Shown here piece after piece: positions 18,932-27,006 of a stretch of DNA of 64,000 nt; within the stretch, counting starts at the first letter, position 1; the number at the start of each line of letters is the position of its first letter. The position numbers were made by a program, and so were the translations under genes. The notes beneath the pieces are model-generated. The model was given only the letters and a program-made list of their open reading frames with translations, searched no databases and was not told the DNA's origin. The DNA comes from Saprospirales bacterium GYS_P2D. GTDB lineage: Bacteria > Bacteroidota > Bacteroidia > Chitinophagales > Saprospiraceae. The DNA lies in contig WUUP01000001.1 of NCBI GenBank assembly GCA_009833045.1, forward strand, positions 1,120,100 to 1,184,099, given 5' to 3'.

Positions 18932-19600
18932 ATGAAATCTACGATACAGGACATAATCACACACTACGAGCAGATCGCAGAAAACGATCATCTACATCGT
19001 GTCAATTATTACGAAGAAAACTCTGCTCTGATCTTTCTCTTGACTACGGAGAAGCAGTCCTTGTTTAAGTTTTTCTATATACAGTCCTTGTTTAGCCTCG
19101 GTCGCTATGAAAAAGTATTAGCAGAGATAGATCCTCTGATCGAATATGTATTCCTCGAGGAGAAAAATTTTTCAGCCAACACTTTTGAAGAATTAATCTT
19201 CATCAAAGCTGCCAGCTCCTATGATCTGCATCACTATGATCAGGCGATCAATATCTCTAAGCAATTAGTCAGCATGAATCCAGAAAATACTCTCTACCAG
19301 CAGCTCCTCCTAAAATGCTATCGCCGAGACTGGAAGGATCGCTACTCAACCATACAGCTCATCGCTATCGTAGTAGTGCTCGGCGCTATGGTCATCACGG
19401 CACTCACACTGCTCAAAGGAGAAAAAACATCACTACTATATACACTCGTGCTCAGTATGAATCTCGGCGTGCTGGTCATGCTAAGTGTAGCCTATGGAGC
19501 AAGTCGTTGGCACGCTCAAGAGAAGCTCGCAGTGCACAAAGAATCTATCCGGACAAAGAGTCAAGGAGAGAAAGAATTTGTTTTGGAAAAAGAAAAATGA
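18932..19600 (+). CDS. Hypothetical TPR-like membrane protein
   Basis: The protein has 222 residues from the chosen ATG at 18932; the longest frame starts at 18893. The N-terminal half is helical with TPR-like units (YIQSLFSLGRYEKVLAEID and AASSYDLHHYDQAINISKQL). Two hydrophobic segments follow (roughly residues 130-148 and 157-177 of this form), and the tail is charged. TPR proteins mediate protein contacts. No specific family is recognised. The tRNA-Cys gene begins 35 bases after the stop. Confidence 0.65.
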   Translation: MKSTIQDIITHYEQIAENDHLHRVNYYEENSALIFLLTTEKQSLFKFFYIQSLFSLGRYEKVLAEIDPLIEYVFLEEKNFSANTFEELIFIKAASSYDLHHYDQAINISKQLVSMNPENTLYQQLLLKCYRRDWKDRYSTIQLIAIVVVLGAMVITALTLLKGEKTSLLYTLVLSMNLGVLVMLSVAYGASRWHAQEKLAVHKESIRTKSQGEKEFVLEKEK

Positions 19601-19635
19601 CATATATTTGTGCTCCTTTTAAAAAAGGAAACCTT

Positions 19636-19706
19636 GGTCGGGTGGCCGAGCGGTTAGGCAGAGGTCTGCAAAACCTTGTACGGCGGTTCGAATCCGCTCC
19701 CGACCT
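19636..19706 (+). tRNA. tRNA-Cys (anticodon GCA)
   Basis: The cloverleaf folds cleanly. The acceptor GGTCGGG pairs with CCCGACC. A D arm has GCC/GGC, the anticodon stem is GAGGT/ACCTT with loop CTGCAAA (GCA at 19668-19670), and the T arm is GGCGG-TTCGAAT-CCGCT. The discriminator base is T at 19706. CCA is not encoded and must be added after transcription. Confidence 0.95.
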
Positions 19707-19711
19707 CAAAA

Positions 19712-19747
19712 AAACTCTCCTAAGCAATTAGGGGAGTTTTTGTTTTT
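19712..19747 (+). terminator. Rho-independent terminator after tRNA-Cys
   Basis: AACTCTCCTAA pairs with TTAGGGGAGTT (one G-U pair) over a GCAA loop, followed by TTTTTGTTTTT. It begins six bases after the tRNA. Confidence 0.9.
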
Positions 19748-19814
19748 AAACAACTATCACCGAACATTTCACCATCTGACATACTTCTATTAATGATAAT
19801 AAAATATGTCTTTT

Positions 19815-19827
19815 AGTATCAGATACT
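19815..19827. promoter_or_regulatory. 13-bp palindrome upstream of the OmpA-like lipoprotein gene
   Basis: AGTATC-A-GATACT is a perfect palindrome ending 22 bases before a candidate -7 box TATATTCG (19850-19857, 7 of 8 bases of TAnnTTTG). It could be an operator. Confidence 0.3.
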
Positions 19828-19900
19828 TTAATACTACGTTGTACTTGGATATATTCGCACTTTCAAAAAAAAATTATAACTGTTAAAACTCAATACGACT

Positions 19901-20695
19901 ATGAAAATCAATAGATCATTATCCCTAATAGTATTAGGTTTGGCGTTCTTGTCAGTTTCATGTGTGAGCAAGAAGTCATTTGATGCCCTTCAGGCAGAAA
20001 AAGACGACTTATCAATGAAATTAGATAAGCTTCAGTCAGATTTTGATGCTACTAAAGCTTCTCAAGAGTCAGAGATAGCTTCTCTCAAAGATGCGAATAG
20101 CAACCTTACTTCTCAAAAGACAGCTCTTGATGCTGACCTTAAGCAGACGAAGTCAGATTTTGACATGAAACTCAAAGAAGTACAAGCTTCTGTAGATGAT
20201 AAGCAAGGACAGCTTGATGCTCTTAGAGGTGAGATCAATGCAGCATTCGCTGATATTGACAACGCTGTAGCTGGTACTAATGCAAAAATCAATACCATTG
20301 AAAATTTCTTATACCTTGATTTTGATGATGATGTAAACTTCAGATCAGGATCATCATATGTGAGCTCTTCTGATACAGAGACTCTCGAGGCACTCGCTAA
20401 CATGCTCAAAGGAAATCCTAATGTAGCACTCATGATCGAAGGTCACACTGACTCTCAGAAAATGAATGCTGACGCTGCTTATGATAGCAACTGGGAACTA
20501 AGTGTAGCAAGAGCTACTGCTGTAGTAAAGAAGCTCGTGAAAATGGGCGTAAATCCTGAGCAATTGATTGCTTCTGGTAGAGCTGACAATATGCCTGTAG
20601 GTGACAATACTACTGCTGAAGGTAGAAAAGCTAACAGAAGAACTGAGGCTATCCTCGTACCAAACATTGGTAAACTATACAAGCTAAAAGGATAA
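19901..20695 (+). CDS. OmpA family peptidoglycan-binding lipoprotein
   Basis: This is an outer-membrane lipoprotein of 264 residues. The lipobox LSVSC is at about residue 21. A coiled coil of heptad-like segments fills about residues 25-120. The C-terminal OmpA domain (about 135-255) contains EGHTDSQ and ELSVARATAVVKKLVKMGV, the diaminopimelate-binding helix region that holds the outer membrane to peptidoglycan. It stands alone, with a terminator directly downstream. It is related in layout to Pal/Lpp-like anchors. Confidence 0.9.
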   Translation: MKINRSLSLIVLGLAFLSVSCVSKKSFDALQAEKDDLSMKLDKLQSDFDATKASQESEIASLKDANSNLTSQKTALDADLKQTKSDFDMKLKEVQASVDDKQGQLDALRGEINAAFADIDNAVAGTNAKINTIENFLYLDFDDDVNFRSGSSYVSSSDTETLEALANMLKGNPNVALMIEGHTDSQKMNADAAYDSNWELSVARATAVVKKLVKMGVNPEQLIASGRADNMPVGDNTTAEGRKANRRTEAILVPNIGKLYKLKG

Positions 20696-20721
20696 GATCA
20701 ACTGATCTAAAACTATATACC

Positions 20722-20760
20722 AAAAGAGGTCATGTCATCACGATATGGCCTCTTTTGCTT
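20722..20760 (+). terminator. Rho-independent terminator of the OmpA-like gene
   Basis: AAAAGAGGTCAT pairs with ATGGCCTCTTTT (one G-T wobble) across an 11-base loop, followed by GCTTTTT. Confidence 0.85.
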
Positions 20761-20816
20761 TTTATATATCTCAGTATCACTATCTTGGCTCATCAAGAAA
20801 TCAAGCGTCAATATTC

Positions 20817-22040
20817 ATGAGATATATACTGGCATTATCCATCCTTACTATACTTTATAGTTGTCATAGCTACAAGGCTATTAATTACCCTTTTCCGGAT
20901 CCTGTAGACACGACTGATCGGCCGATCGAGCCACAAGTCAAAAAGACATACTCTACTCCCTATGGTGTCTATGCTGACAATGAATATGACGGTGCTCGAC
21001 TAAATGACTTCAAAGCAATCAATGATACTGTCTATCAAGCTACTATCTCCCCAGAAAACTTTCCGATCAATGCAAGTGCCTACTTCTCACTACGCATGTG
21101 GGCCGATACCGAAAAAGATATTGAACTACAGCTCCATTATACCGAGCATGAGCACCGCTACTGGCCAAAACTCAGCTACGATCGAGAGACTTGGATGCTG
21201 ATCGATAGCACAGCATTTGATACACTACTATCACCTAGTATCGCCCGTCTACAGCTACATCTCTCTCCAGAAAAGCTATACATATCGGGCCAAGAGCTCT
21301 TGACGTCTGGAGATGTCAAGTCATGGGCCGATGGTATCGCAGCAAGACGGCATGTCACTCAGTCTGTCATAGGTCAGAGTAAGCAGGGTAGAGATATGCT
21401 TTTTCTTGATATCTGTCAGGGAGAGCCTAAAAAGAAAGATGCCATAGTCATCATGGCTCGTCAGCATCCACCAGAGGTCACGGGACATATGGCGATGGAG
21501 ACTTTCGTCGAAGAGATCATGGAGGATAATGTCCTAAGCAATACCTTCAGAGCAAAATATCGGATATTACTTTATCCACTGCTCAATCCTGATGGAGTAG
21601 ATCTCGGACACTGGCGACACAGTACTGGAGGCATCGATCTCAATCGAGACTGGCAGTACTATCATCAAGAAGAAACTCGTGCGGTAGCCAATCATATCGT
21701 AGAAACTGTGGGCCGAGACAAAAATCAGGTGCTTTTTGGTATCGATTTTCACTCTACACAGGAAGACCTCTACTACACACTACCTGCAGACTATTACCCC
21801 TCTGTAAAGGGTCTCAAAGACCTCTGGTTGAGCGGTATCGATGAGCACTTCCCTGACTACACTCCCGACGATCAGCCAGGGGCGCTTAATAATCCCATCT
21901 CTAAAGGATGGATCTATGTACAGCTCGGCGCCGAGGCAATCACCTATGAGATTGGGGATGAGACTCCGAGAGATTTCGTCAGAGCAAAGGGGAGAGTCGC
22001 TGCTCGTGAGCTCATGCAATTATTGGTACTCCGAGATTAG
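20817..22040 (+). CDS. M14 family zinc carboxypeptidase, lipoprotein
   Basis: The start is the ATG of MRYILALSILTILYSC, which gives a proper lipoprotein signal with Cys16; longer frames would put the signal inside. The 407-residue protein carries the M14 zinc site HPPE (His217, Glu220) with the distal His312 in GIDFHST. The substrate-binding LNRDW follows GGID, and there is a C-terminal Glu in TYEIGDETPR. M14 enzymes remove C-terminal residues from peptides. An N-terminal beta-rich domain of about 170 residues precedes the catalytic part. It converges on the thioesterase gene with a 4-bp overlap. Confidence 0.88.
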   Translation: MRYILALSILTILYSCHSYKAINYPFPDPVDTTDRPIEPQVKKTYSTPYGVYADNEYDGARLNDFKAINDTVYQATISPENFPINASAYFSLRMWADTEKDIELQLHYTEHEHRYWPKLSYDRETWMLIDSTAFDTLLSPSIARLQLHLSPEKLYISGQELLTSGDVKSWADGIAARRHVTQSVIGQSKQGRDMLFLDICQGEPKKKDAIVIMARQHPPEVTGHMAMETFVEEIMEDNVLSNTFRAKYRILLYPLLNPDGVDLGHWRHSTGGIDLNRDWQYYHQEETRAVANHIVETVGRDKNQVLFGIDFHSTQEDLYYTLPADYYPSVKGLKDLWLSGIDEHFPDYTPDDQPGALNNPISKGWIYVQLGAEAITYEIGDETPRDFVRAKGRVAARELMQLLVLRD

Positions 22041-22780
22041 CGGGGCTGCCAAAGGCTATGTCCGATCGCTACTATCTTGCGATCCTCAGTCAGGATCCGG
22101 TGTGTATATTCATCATCTTTGATAGGTGACATCTCGATAGTCAAAAGCTCATCAATCTTTGCTTCGGCTCGGATCTGATAGTTGACCTGCGTCATGACAT
22201 GCTGACTCAGATACTCCATTGGGAGCTGCTCTAAGAATAGACGGACATAGTGGATATTATTCATGTGATAGTTCCAGTCGAGATCAAAGTACCTCACTCT
22301 ATACTCATCCTTGCAGCAGATATCTTCCATTTTGGGCAGTCTTTTGGGAGGGAGATCGAGTATAGTCTCTTCCGCAGGTGGCTTTAGGTCATATAGAGAT
22401 TCTGGTATTCGTGACATTTTTCGTTGTACCTTATCGAGTAGGGTCCATGTAGAGCTTGCTGTAGCCACCACTTGTCCCTTGCTATCATATACTTTATAGT
22501 CTCTATATGCAAACAGCTTATCAAAGCCACTGGGATAGGTCTTGACGGTGAGTCGCTCTTCGATCTCAGGATATCGATTGATATTTACTTGCTTGCGTAG
22601 TAGTACCCATGCTTGATTATTTTGGTTGAGCTCAGCTACGGAGATATTGAGTTGAGCAGCATTGGTCATTGAGGCTTCTTGCATGAGCTTCAGGAGACCT
22701 ACGATGGTCAGACGCTGCTGAGCATCGACATCATGAGCTCGCACTTTAAACTCCTCTGTATGTCGTATATCCTTTATCAT
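22037..22780 (-). CDS. Acyl-ACP thioesterase (FatA/FatB-like)
   Basis: This 247-residue protein has two hotdog repeats. The first begins at EEFKVRAHDVDAQQRL. The second contains DWNYHMNNIHYVRLFLEQLP, which matches the catalytic DxNxHxNN region of FatA-type thioesterases. It hydrolyses acyl-ACP and releases free fatty acids. Its start overlaps the stop of the VanY-like gene by 4 nt, placing it last in a three-gene minus-strand run. Confidence 0.88.
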   Translation of the reverse strand: MIKDIRHTEEFKVRAHDVDAQQRLTIVGLLKLMQEASMTNAAQLNISVAELNQNNQAWVLLRKQVNINRYPEIEERLTVKTYPSGFDKLFAYRDYKVYDSKGQVVATASSTWTLLDKVQRKMSRIPESLYDLKPPAEETILDLPPKRLPKMEDICCKDEYRVRYFDLDWNYHMNNIHYVRLFLEQLPMEYLSQHVMTQVNYQIRAEAKIDELLTIEMSPIKDDEYTHRILTEDRKIVAIGHSLWQPR

Positions 22781-23553
22781 CGACAGGCTGGGTTTATACC
22801 CAAAACGTAATTTTGGACAACGTGTATGACTGGAGCTGTCTCTGACCCTGCAAATCCCTGTATCATATCATCTGTCATATATTCTGCAGCATAGTCTGTG
22901 AGTTCTTTACTGATCGGCATGTAGGTCCAGTGCCACTTTTCTTCTTCATAGCCGGTCCTTCCTTCGGTTTTGTCAGTGTAGGATTGGCAGAAGCCATAGC
23001 TTGGTCCATTTTCAGTGAGCCATTCATATTCTTTGAGGCCCTTTCCTGACTCAAAATAGCTATTGCTGAAACTATTAAAATCTACATCTGTCCCCCAATG
23101 GTGTCGTGATGATCCCGGCATAGAGCTGTAGAGCAGGATTTTTAATGCTCTCTCATTAGAATCAGCGATGTCACTGGCCTTAGTGCCATCTGATAGAGTG
23201 GTTGTGCCATTCCATTTTCGCTCCCAGATGCCTTTTTGATAGTCAAAATTTCTCGTAGCGCTGCGGATCTGAAGGTCAACACCATCAGCCTCTGCTGCAT
23301 CATGCATCTTGATAAAATCTGCATATGCCTCCTTATGCAAATAGAGGCCTGATCGATCCGCATATTTTTCTTCGATTAATATAAAATCAGGATGAGTAGC
23401 GGGATCAAAGTGTCCCATGATATAGTCCATCCTTTCTTGATCCATGGCTGGAGTTGGCTCGATGACTTCTGGCAACATCATGCCCTCTGGGTCTTCACTC
23501 TTGCAGCTGAAAAGCACGGCTATCAGCAACATTATCTTAATAGTACTGTGCAT
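22777..23553 (-). CDS. D-alanyl-D-alanine carboxypeptidase (VanY / M15B), lipoprotein
   Basis: The start used is the Met of MHSTIKIMLLIAVLFSC, giving a lipoprotein signal; longer frames run to 23607 inside the upstream gene. The M15 zinc motifs are seen as SSRHHWGTDVDF (first His and Asp ligands) and EEEKWHWTYMP (catalytic Glu and last His). Such enzymes trim the terminal D-Ala from peptidoglycan stems in the periplasm. It overlaps its upstream neighbour by about 17 nt and the thioesterase by 4 nt. Nothing suggests vancomycin resistance. Confidence 0.87.
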   Translation of the reverse strand: MHSTIKIMLLIAVLFSCKSEDPEGMMLPEVIEPTPAMDQERMDYIMGHFDPATHPDFILIEEKYADRSGLYLHKEAYADFIKMHDAAEADGVDLQIRSATRNFDYQKGIWERKWNGTTTLSDGTKASDIADSNERALKILLYSSMPGSSRHHWGTDVDFNSFSNSYFESGKGLKEYEWLTENGPSYGFCQSYTDKTEGRTGYEEEKWHWTYMPISKELTDYAAEYMTDDMIQGFAGSETAPVIHVVQNYVLGINPACR

Positions 23554-24985
23554 CATTCTCAGCATTTTTCCCATATACGAAGTTCTCTTCTTCTTGGCCA
23601 TAGCCAAAAGCCCCTTTCTCTTTTACTATAGCGACCAGTTCTGGAGGCAGACATTCTTCCCAGTAGTCAGTCTGTTCAGCCAGAGATTTGCGCACTCTAC
23701 TTGGGATAATATTGAGTAAATCTTTATCGTAATTTTCCACCTGTACGATCTGATCATTGTTAATTAGATGCTGGTATAAAAATTTGATACCATCTGGTAC
23801 GGGTAAGTTTTCTACGAAGATTAGCTTATCGCCTTCTTTCTCGAGTGCGGGGTAGGCATATACCCTGATATTCTTGCTGAATAGCTCTCCAAATGCCGAT
23901 AATAGCCGGCCATCTTGGTTGCTTTCATATTTCTCTATGATGATATCCTTGAGCTCATGGACACCTATGAGGATTCCGAGACGAGCTATCTTGTAGTCAT
24001 CCAGATAGTTGATGAGCTTTTGATGATTACTACAGTCGGATATTACGACCGTCAGTCCGAGAGCACTGAGCATCTCTGCTCTGTCTAAGAAGTCCTGGAT
24101 GTCAAGAGGACCAAATCGTGTGAGATTGTCCATAGTCATCTCCGCCACGAGACGACATTTATCCCCGTCTTCACTATCATCTTTAAACTGCTCAAAGGAT
24201 TTGACAAGAGCATCTTTAGTCACCTTAGTCGGTGGCTTGAAGTGACCCCGCACTACCATGAGCTCCTTTCGATAGAGAAACTCCGAGGCATGTATAGGAT
24301 TGTGCTGACTGTCAAACATTGCCACCTCGCTGATACCAGATTTGACCAGGTATAAAGTCAGGAGTCGATTGTCAAAATGAGAGAACGCCTCTCCTTTAGT
24401 ACGGATCATATCGATCTTAATCCTACTCTTCAGTCCATCGAGTAAGGACTCCACGAAATATTCAGGATTGTCCCGATAGTAGAAGCATGCATAGATCAGA
24501 TTGACACCAAGTATACCTATCGCTTCTTGCTGCTGTCTATTGTTTTTATCGAGCATCTTGACGTGCATGACGACATCATTGATACTCCCTGTGGTATGAT
24601 GGAGAAATCGGACACCCATCCATCCATTACCCTTGATCGTCCGCTGATAGTTGATCGCACTGACACTATCTGCGAAGACAAAGAAATTAGTATCAGGCCT
24701 ACTATCTTGAAGCCTCTCCTCGATCAGTCTATATTCATGGTCGAGCATCTTATACACTCTCCCCTCACATACATATCGCTGGTCTGTCCCATAGATCGCA
24801 TCAGAGTACTGCTTATCATAGGCGGACATCGTCTTAGCGATGGTGCCAGCGGCTGCTCCTACCTGAAAAAAGTGTCTCGCCACCTCCTGTCCTGCTCCTA
24901 TCTCGGCGAATGTCCCGTATATACGGTCGTTCAGATTGATCTCCAGGGCTTTTTGTTCTGTTTTGAGTATATGTCTCTGGGTCAT
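23537..24985 (-). CDS. Conserved cytoplasmic protein of unknown function
   Basis: This is a 482-residue protein from the ATG at 24985. The longest frame reaches 25117 but would run across the mnmG start, and its extra N-terminus looks non-coding. The strongly conserved-looking opening LNDRIYGTFAEIGAGQEVARHFFQVG and the segment AINYQRTIKGNGWMGVRF match a family that I recall in Bacteroidota and cyanobacteria. It is often carried under unreliable names such as TonB-dependent receptor. There is no signal peptide or barrel, so those names do not fit. No catalytic motif is recognised. It leads a run with VanY and the thioesterase. Confidence 0.75.
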   Translation of the reverse strand: MTQRHILKTEQKALEINLNDRIYGTFAEIGAGQEVARHFFQVGAAAGTIAKTMSAYDKQYSDAIYGTDQRYVCEGRVYKMLDHEYRLIEERLQDSRPDTNFFVFADSVSAINYQRTIKGNGWMGVRFLHHTTGSINDVVMHVKMLDKNNRQQQEAIGILGVNLIYACFYYRDNPEYFVESLLDGLKSRIKIDMIRTKGEAFSHFDNRLLTLYLVKSGISEVAMFDSQHNPIHASEFLYRKELMVVRGHFKPPTKVTKDALVKSFEQFKDDSEDGDKCRLVAEMTMDNLTRFGPLDIQDFLDRAEMLSALGLTVVISDCSNHQKLINYLDDYKIARLGILIGVHELKDIIIEKYESNQDGRLLSAFGELFSKNIRVYAYPALEKEGDKLIFVENLPVPDGIKFLYQHLINNDQIVQVENYDKDLLNIIPSRVRKSLAEQTDYWEECLPPELVAIVKEKGAFGYGQEEENFVYGKNAENDAQYY

Positions 24986-25062
24986 ATGTGTTTCACGTGT
25001 TATTAAATCTCCTCCAGAATCCAAACGCAATAAATAGTAAAATTTTGTTAGACCTAATAGAT

Positions 25063-25070
25063 TAATTTTG
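25063..25070 (+). promoter_or_regulatory. Promoter -7 box of mnmG
   Basis: TAATTTTG is a perfect match to the Bacteroidota TAnnTTTG element. It ends only five bases before the mnmG ATG (25076), implying a leaderless or nearly leaderless transcript. A TTG at 25045-25047 is closer than the usual -33 spacing. Confidence 0.6.
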
Positions 25071-25075
25071 CAATC

Positions 25076-26941
25076 ATGTTTCCAGAATACGATGTAATAG
25101 TAGTGGGTGCCGGCCATGCCGGATGTGAGGCTGCCGTAGCTGCAGCAAATATGGGATCAAAAGTCCTTTTGGCCACTATGAATATGCAGACTATCGCTCA
25201 GATGTCCTGCAATCCTGCCATGGGTGGAGTCGCTAAAGGTCAGATCGTCCGTGAGATAGACGCTCTCGGAGGGTACTCCGGGATAGTGACAGATCATACG
25301 ATGGTGCAGTTCAGGATGCTCAATAAGTCTAAAGGCCCAGCGATGTGGAGCCCTCGTGCTCAGAGTGATCGGATGCTATTCGCTGCTAAGTGGAGAGAAA
25401 TGCTCGAGGCGAATGAGAATATCGACTTTTGGCAAGAAATGGTCAAAGGACTCATCGTCAAAGATGGTCGCTGCCAAGGCGTCATGACCAGCATAGGTCT
25501 CGAGATCAGAGCCAAGTCCGTAGTGCTGACAAATGGCACCTTTCTTAATGGGCTCATCCATATCGGAGAAAAACAACTCGGTGGAGGACGTGCAGGAGAG
25601 CGTGCTGCTACAGGCATCACTGAGCAGTTAGTAGATTTAGGATTTGAGTCAGGACGCATGAAGACAGGTACCCCACCACGTATCGACGGTCGATCGCTGG
25701 ACTACTCTAAAATGGAGATACAGGCTGGCGATGAGCGCCCTGCCAAGTTTTCATTTACTGACACCCCTGATCTGAAAAAGCAGCTACCCTGTCATGTATC
25801 CTATACTTCCCCTGAGGTACATGATACATTGAAGGAAGGCTTTGATAGATCACCTATGTTCAACGGTCGGATCCGTGGACTCGGTCCTAGATACTGTCCG
25901 AGTATCGAGGACAAGATTAATCGTTTTGCTGAGAGGGATAGACATCAGCTATTCGTCGAGCCAGAAGGGTGGAATACCTGTGAGATTTATGTCAATGGAT
26001 TCTCCTCGTCCTTGCCAGAAGATGTCCAGTACAAAGCATTGCGCAAGGTCGCTGGCTTTGAAAACATGAAAATGTTTAGGCCTGGATATGCGATCGAGTA
26101 TGATTTCTTTCCTCCGACACAGCTCTGGCCATCACTGGAGACTAAGTTGGTCCAAAATCTCTTCTTCGCAGGGCAGATCAATGGGACTACTGGCTACGAA
26201 GAAGCTGCATGTCAAGGTCTCATGGCAGGTATCAACGCTCACCTTAAAGTAACAGAAGAAGATCCATTCATACTAAAGCGATCGGATGCGTATATAGGCG
26301 TACTCATAGATGACTTAGTTAATAAAGGGACCAAGGAGCCCTATAGGATGTTTACCTCGAGAGCAGAGTATCGCATACTCATACGTCAGGACAACGCTGA
26401 CCTCCGACTGACTCCGATCGCTACAGCGCTCGGTATGCAGCATATGGAGGAGCGCATAGAGCGTGTCCATGAAAAAGAGGCGGCTATGAAAAAGATAGAA
26501 AAGTATCTGTCCAAAACTTCCGTATCTCCAGACCAGGTCAATGGGTGGCTCAAGCAGATCGGCTCCTCTCCGCTGAAACAATCTGTAAAACTCCAAACGG
26601 TATTATCACGACCAAAGGTCCATATCGAAGATCTGACTAATCTGATCCCAGAGTTTCAGGAGTTAATTAATGATATTCCAGCTGACTTTGTAGAGTCTGC
26701 AGAGGTCAATCTTAAATACTCTGGCTATCTGACCAAAGAGCAAGAGATGGTAGAAAAGATGAATCGACTGGAAAATCTTATCCTAAAGGATAATTTTGAA
26801 TATGACAAGATAGAATCACTTTCGGCAGAAGCCCGAGAAAAACTAAATCACATCAAACCAAGAACCCTCGGACAGGCCAGCAGGATCAGTGGAGTATCGC
26901 CATCTGACATATCCGTCCTGTTAGTACATGTGGGTAGATGA
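25076..26941 (+). CDS. mnmG: tRNA uridine-5-carboxymethylaminomethyl modification enzyme MnmG (GidA)
   Basis: MnmG, with MnmE, installs carboxymethylaminomethyl groups at wobble U34. The 621-residue protein opens with the FAD-binding [19 protein letters not shown]. It has the conserved [22 protein letters not shown] and the active-site region [14 protein letters not shown]. The C-terminal MnmE-binding helical domain ends in the typical [21 protein letters not shown]. MnmE is not in the window. The stop overlaps an ATGA, but the next gene probably starts at its own ATG 65 bases later. Confidence 0.97.
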   Translation: MFPEYDVIVVGAGHAGCEAAVAAANMGSKVLLATMNMQTIAQMSCNPAMGGVAKGQIVREIDALGGYSGIVTDHTMVQFRMLNKSKGPAMWSPRAQSDRMLFAAKWREMLEANENIDFWQEMVKGLIVKDGRCQGVMTSIGLEIRAKSVVLTNGTFLNGLIHIGEKQLGGGRAGERAATGITEQLVDLGFESGRMKTGTPPRIDGRSLDYSKMEIQAGDERPAKFSFTDTPDLKKQLPCHVSYTSPEVHDTLKEGFDRSPMFNGRIRGLGPRYCPSIEDKINRFAERDRHQLFVEPEGWNTCEIYVNGFSSSLPEDVQYKALRKVAGFENMKMFRPGYAIEYDFFPPTQLWPSLETKLVQNLFFAGQINGTTGYEEAACQGLMAGINAHLKVTEEDPFILKRSDAYIGVLIDDLVNKGTKEPYRMFTSRAEYRILIRQDNADLRLTPIATALGMQHMEERIERVHEKEAAMKKIEKYLSKTSVSPDQVNGWLKQIGSSPLKQSVKLQTVLSRPKVHIEDLTNLIPEFQELINDIPADFVESAEVNLKYSGYLTKEQEMVEKMNRLENLILKDNFEYDKIESLSAEAREKLNHIKPRTLGQASRISGVSPSDISVLLVHVGR

Positions 26942-26992
26942 TACCAGTTTCAGTATTGATCAGTCCTTACTCATATTTTATCGCTGATTTCT

Positions 26993-27000
26993 TACGTTTG
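26993..27000 (+). promoter_or_regulatory. Promoter -7 box before the secreted-protein gene
   Basis: TACGTTTG matches TAnnTTTG perfectly and ends six bases before the chosen ATG (27007), again suggesting a very short leader. No clear -33 TTG is at the expected distance. Confidence 0.5.
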
Positions 27001-27006
27001 CTATGC

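Noticed and set aside
19315-19731. Open frame running through the end of the TPR protein gene and tRNA-Cys
   Set aside because: It is in another frame of a real gene and continues through a clear tRNA; not coding.
22777-23553. Reading the VanY-like gene as a vancomycin-resistance determinant
   Set aside because: No vanHAX or regulator genes are nearby; it fits an ordinary peptidoglycan carboxypeptidase.
24986-25117. N-terminal extension of the conserved 482-residue protein
   Set aside because: It would run over the mnmG start and promoter box, and the added residues look non-coding.
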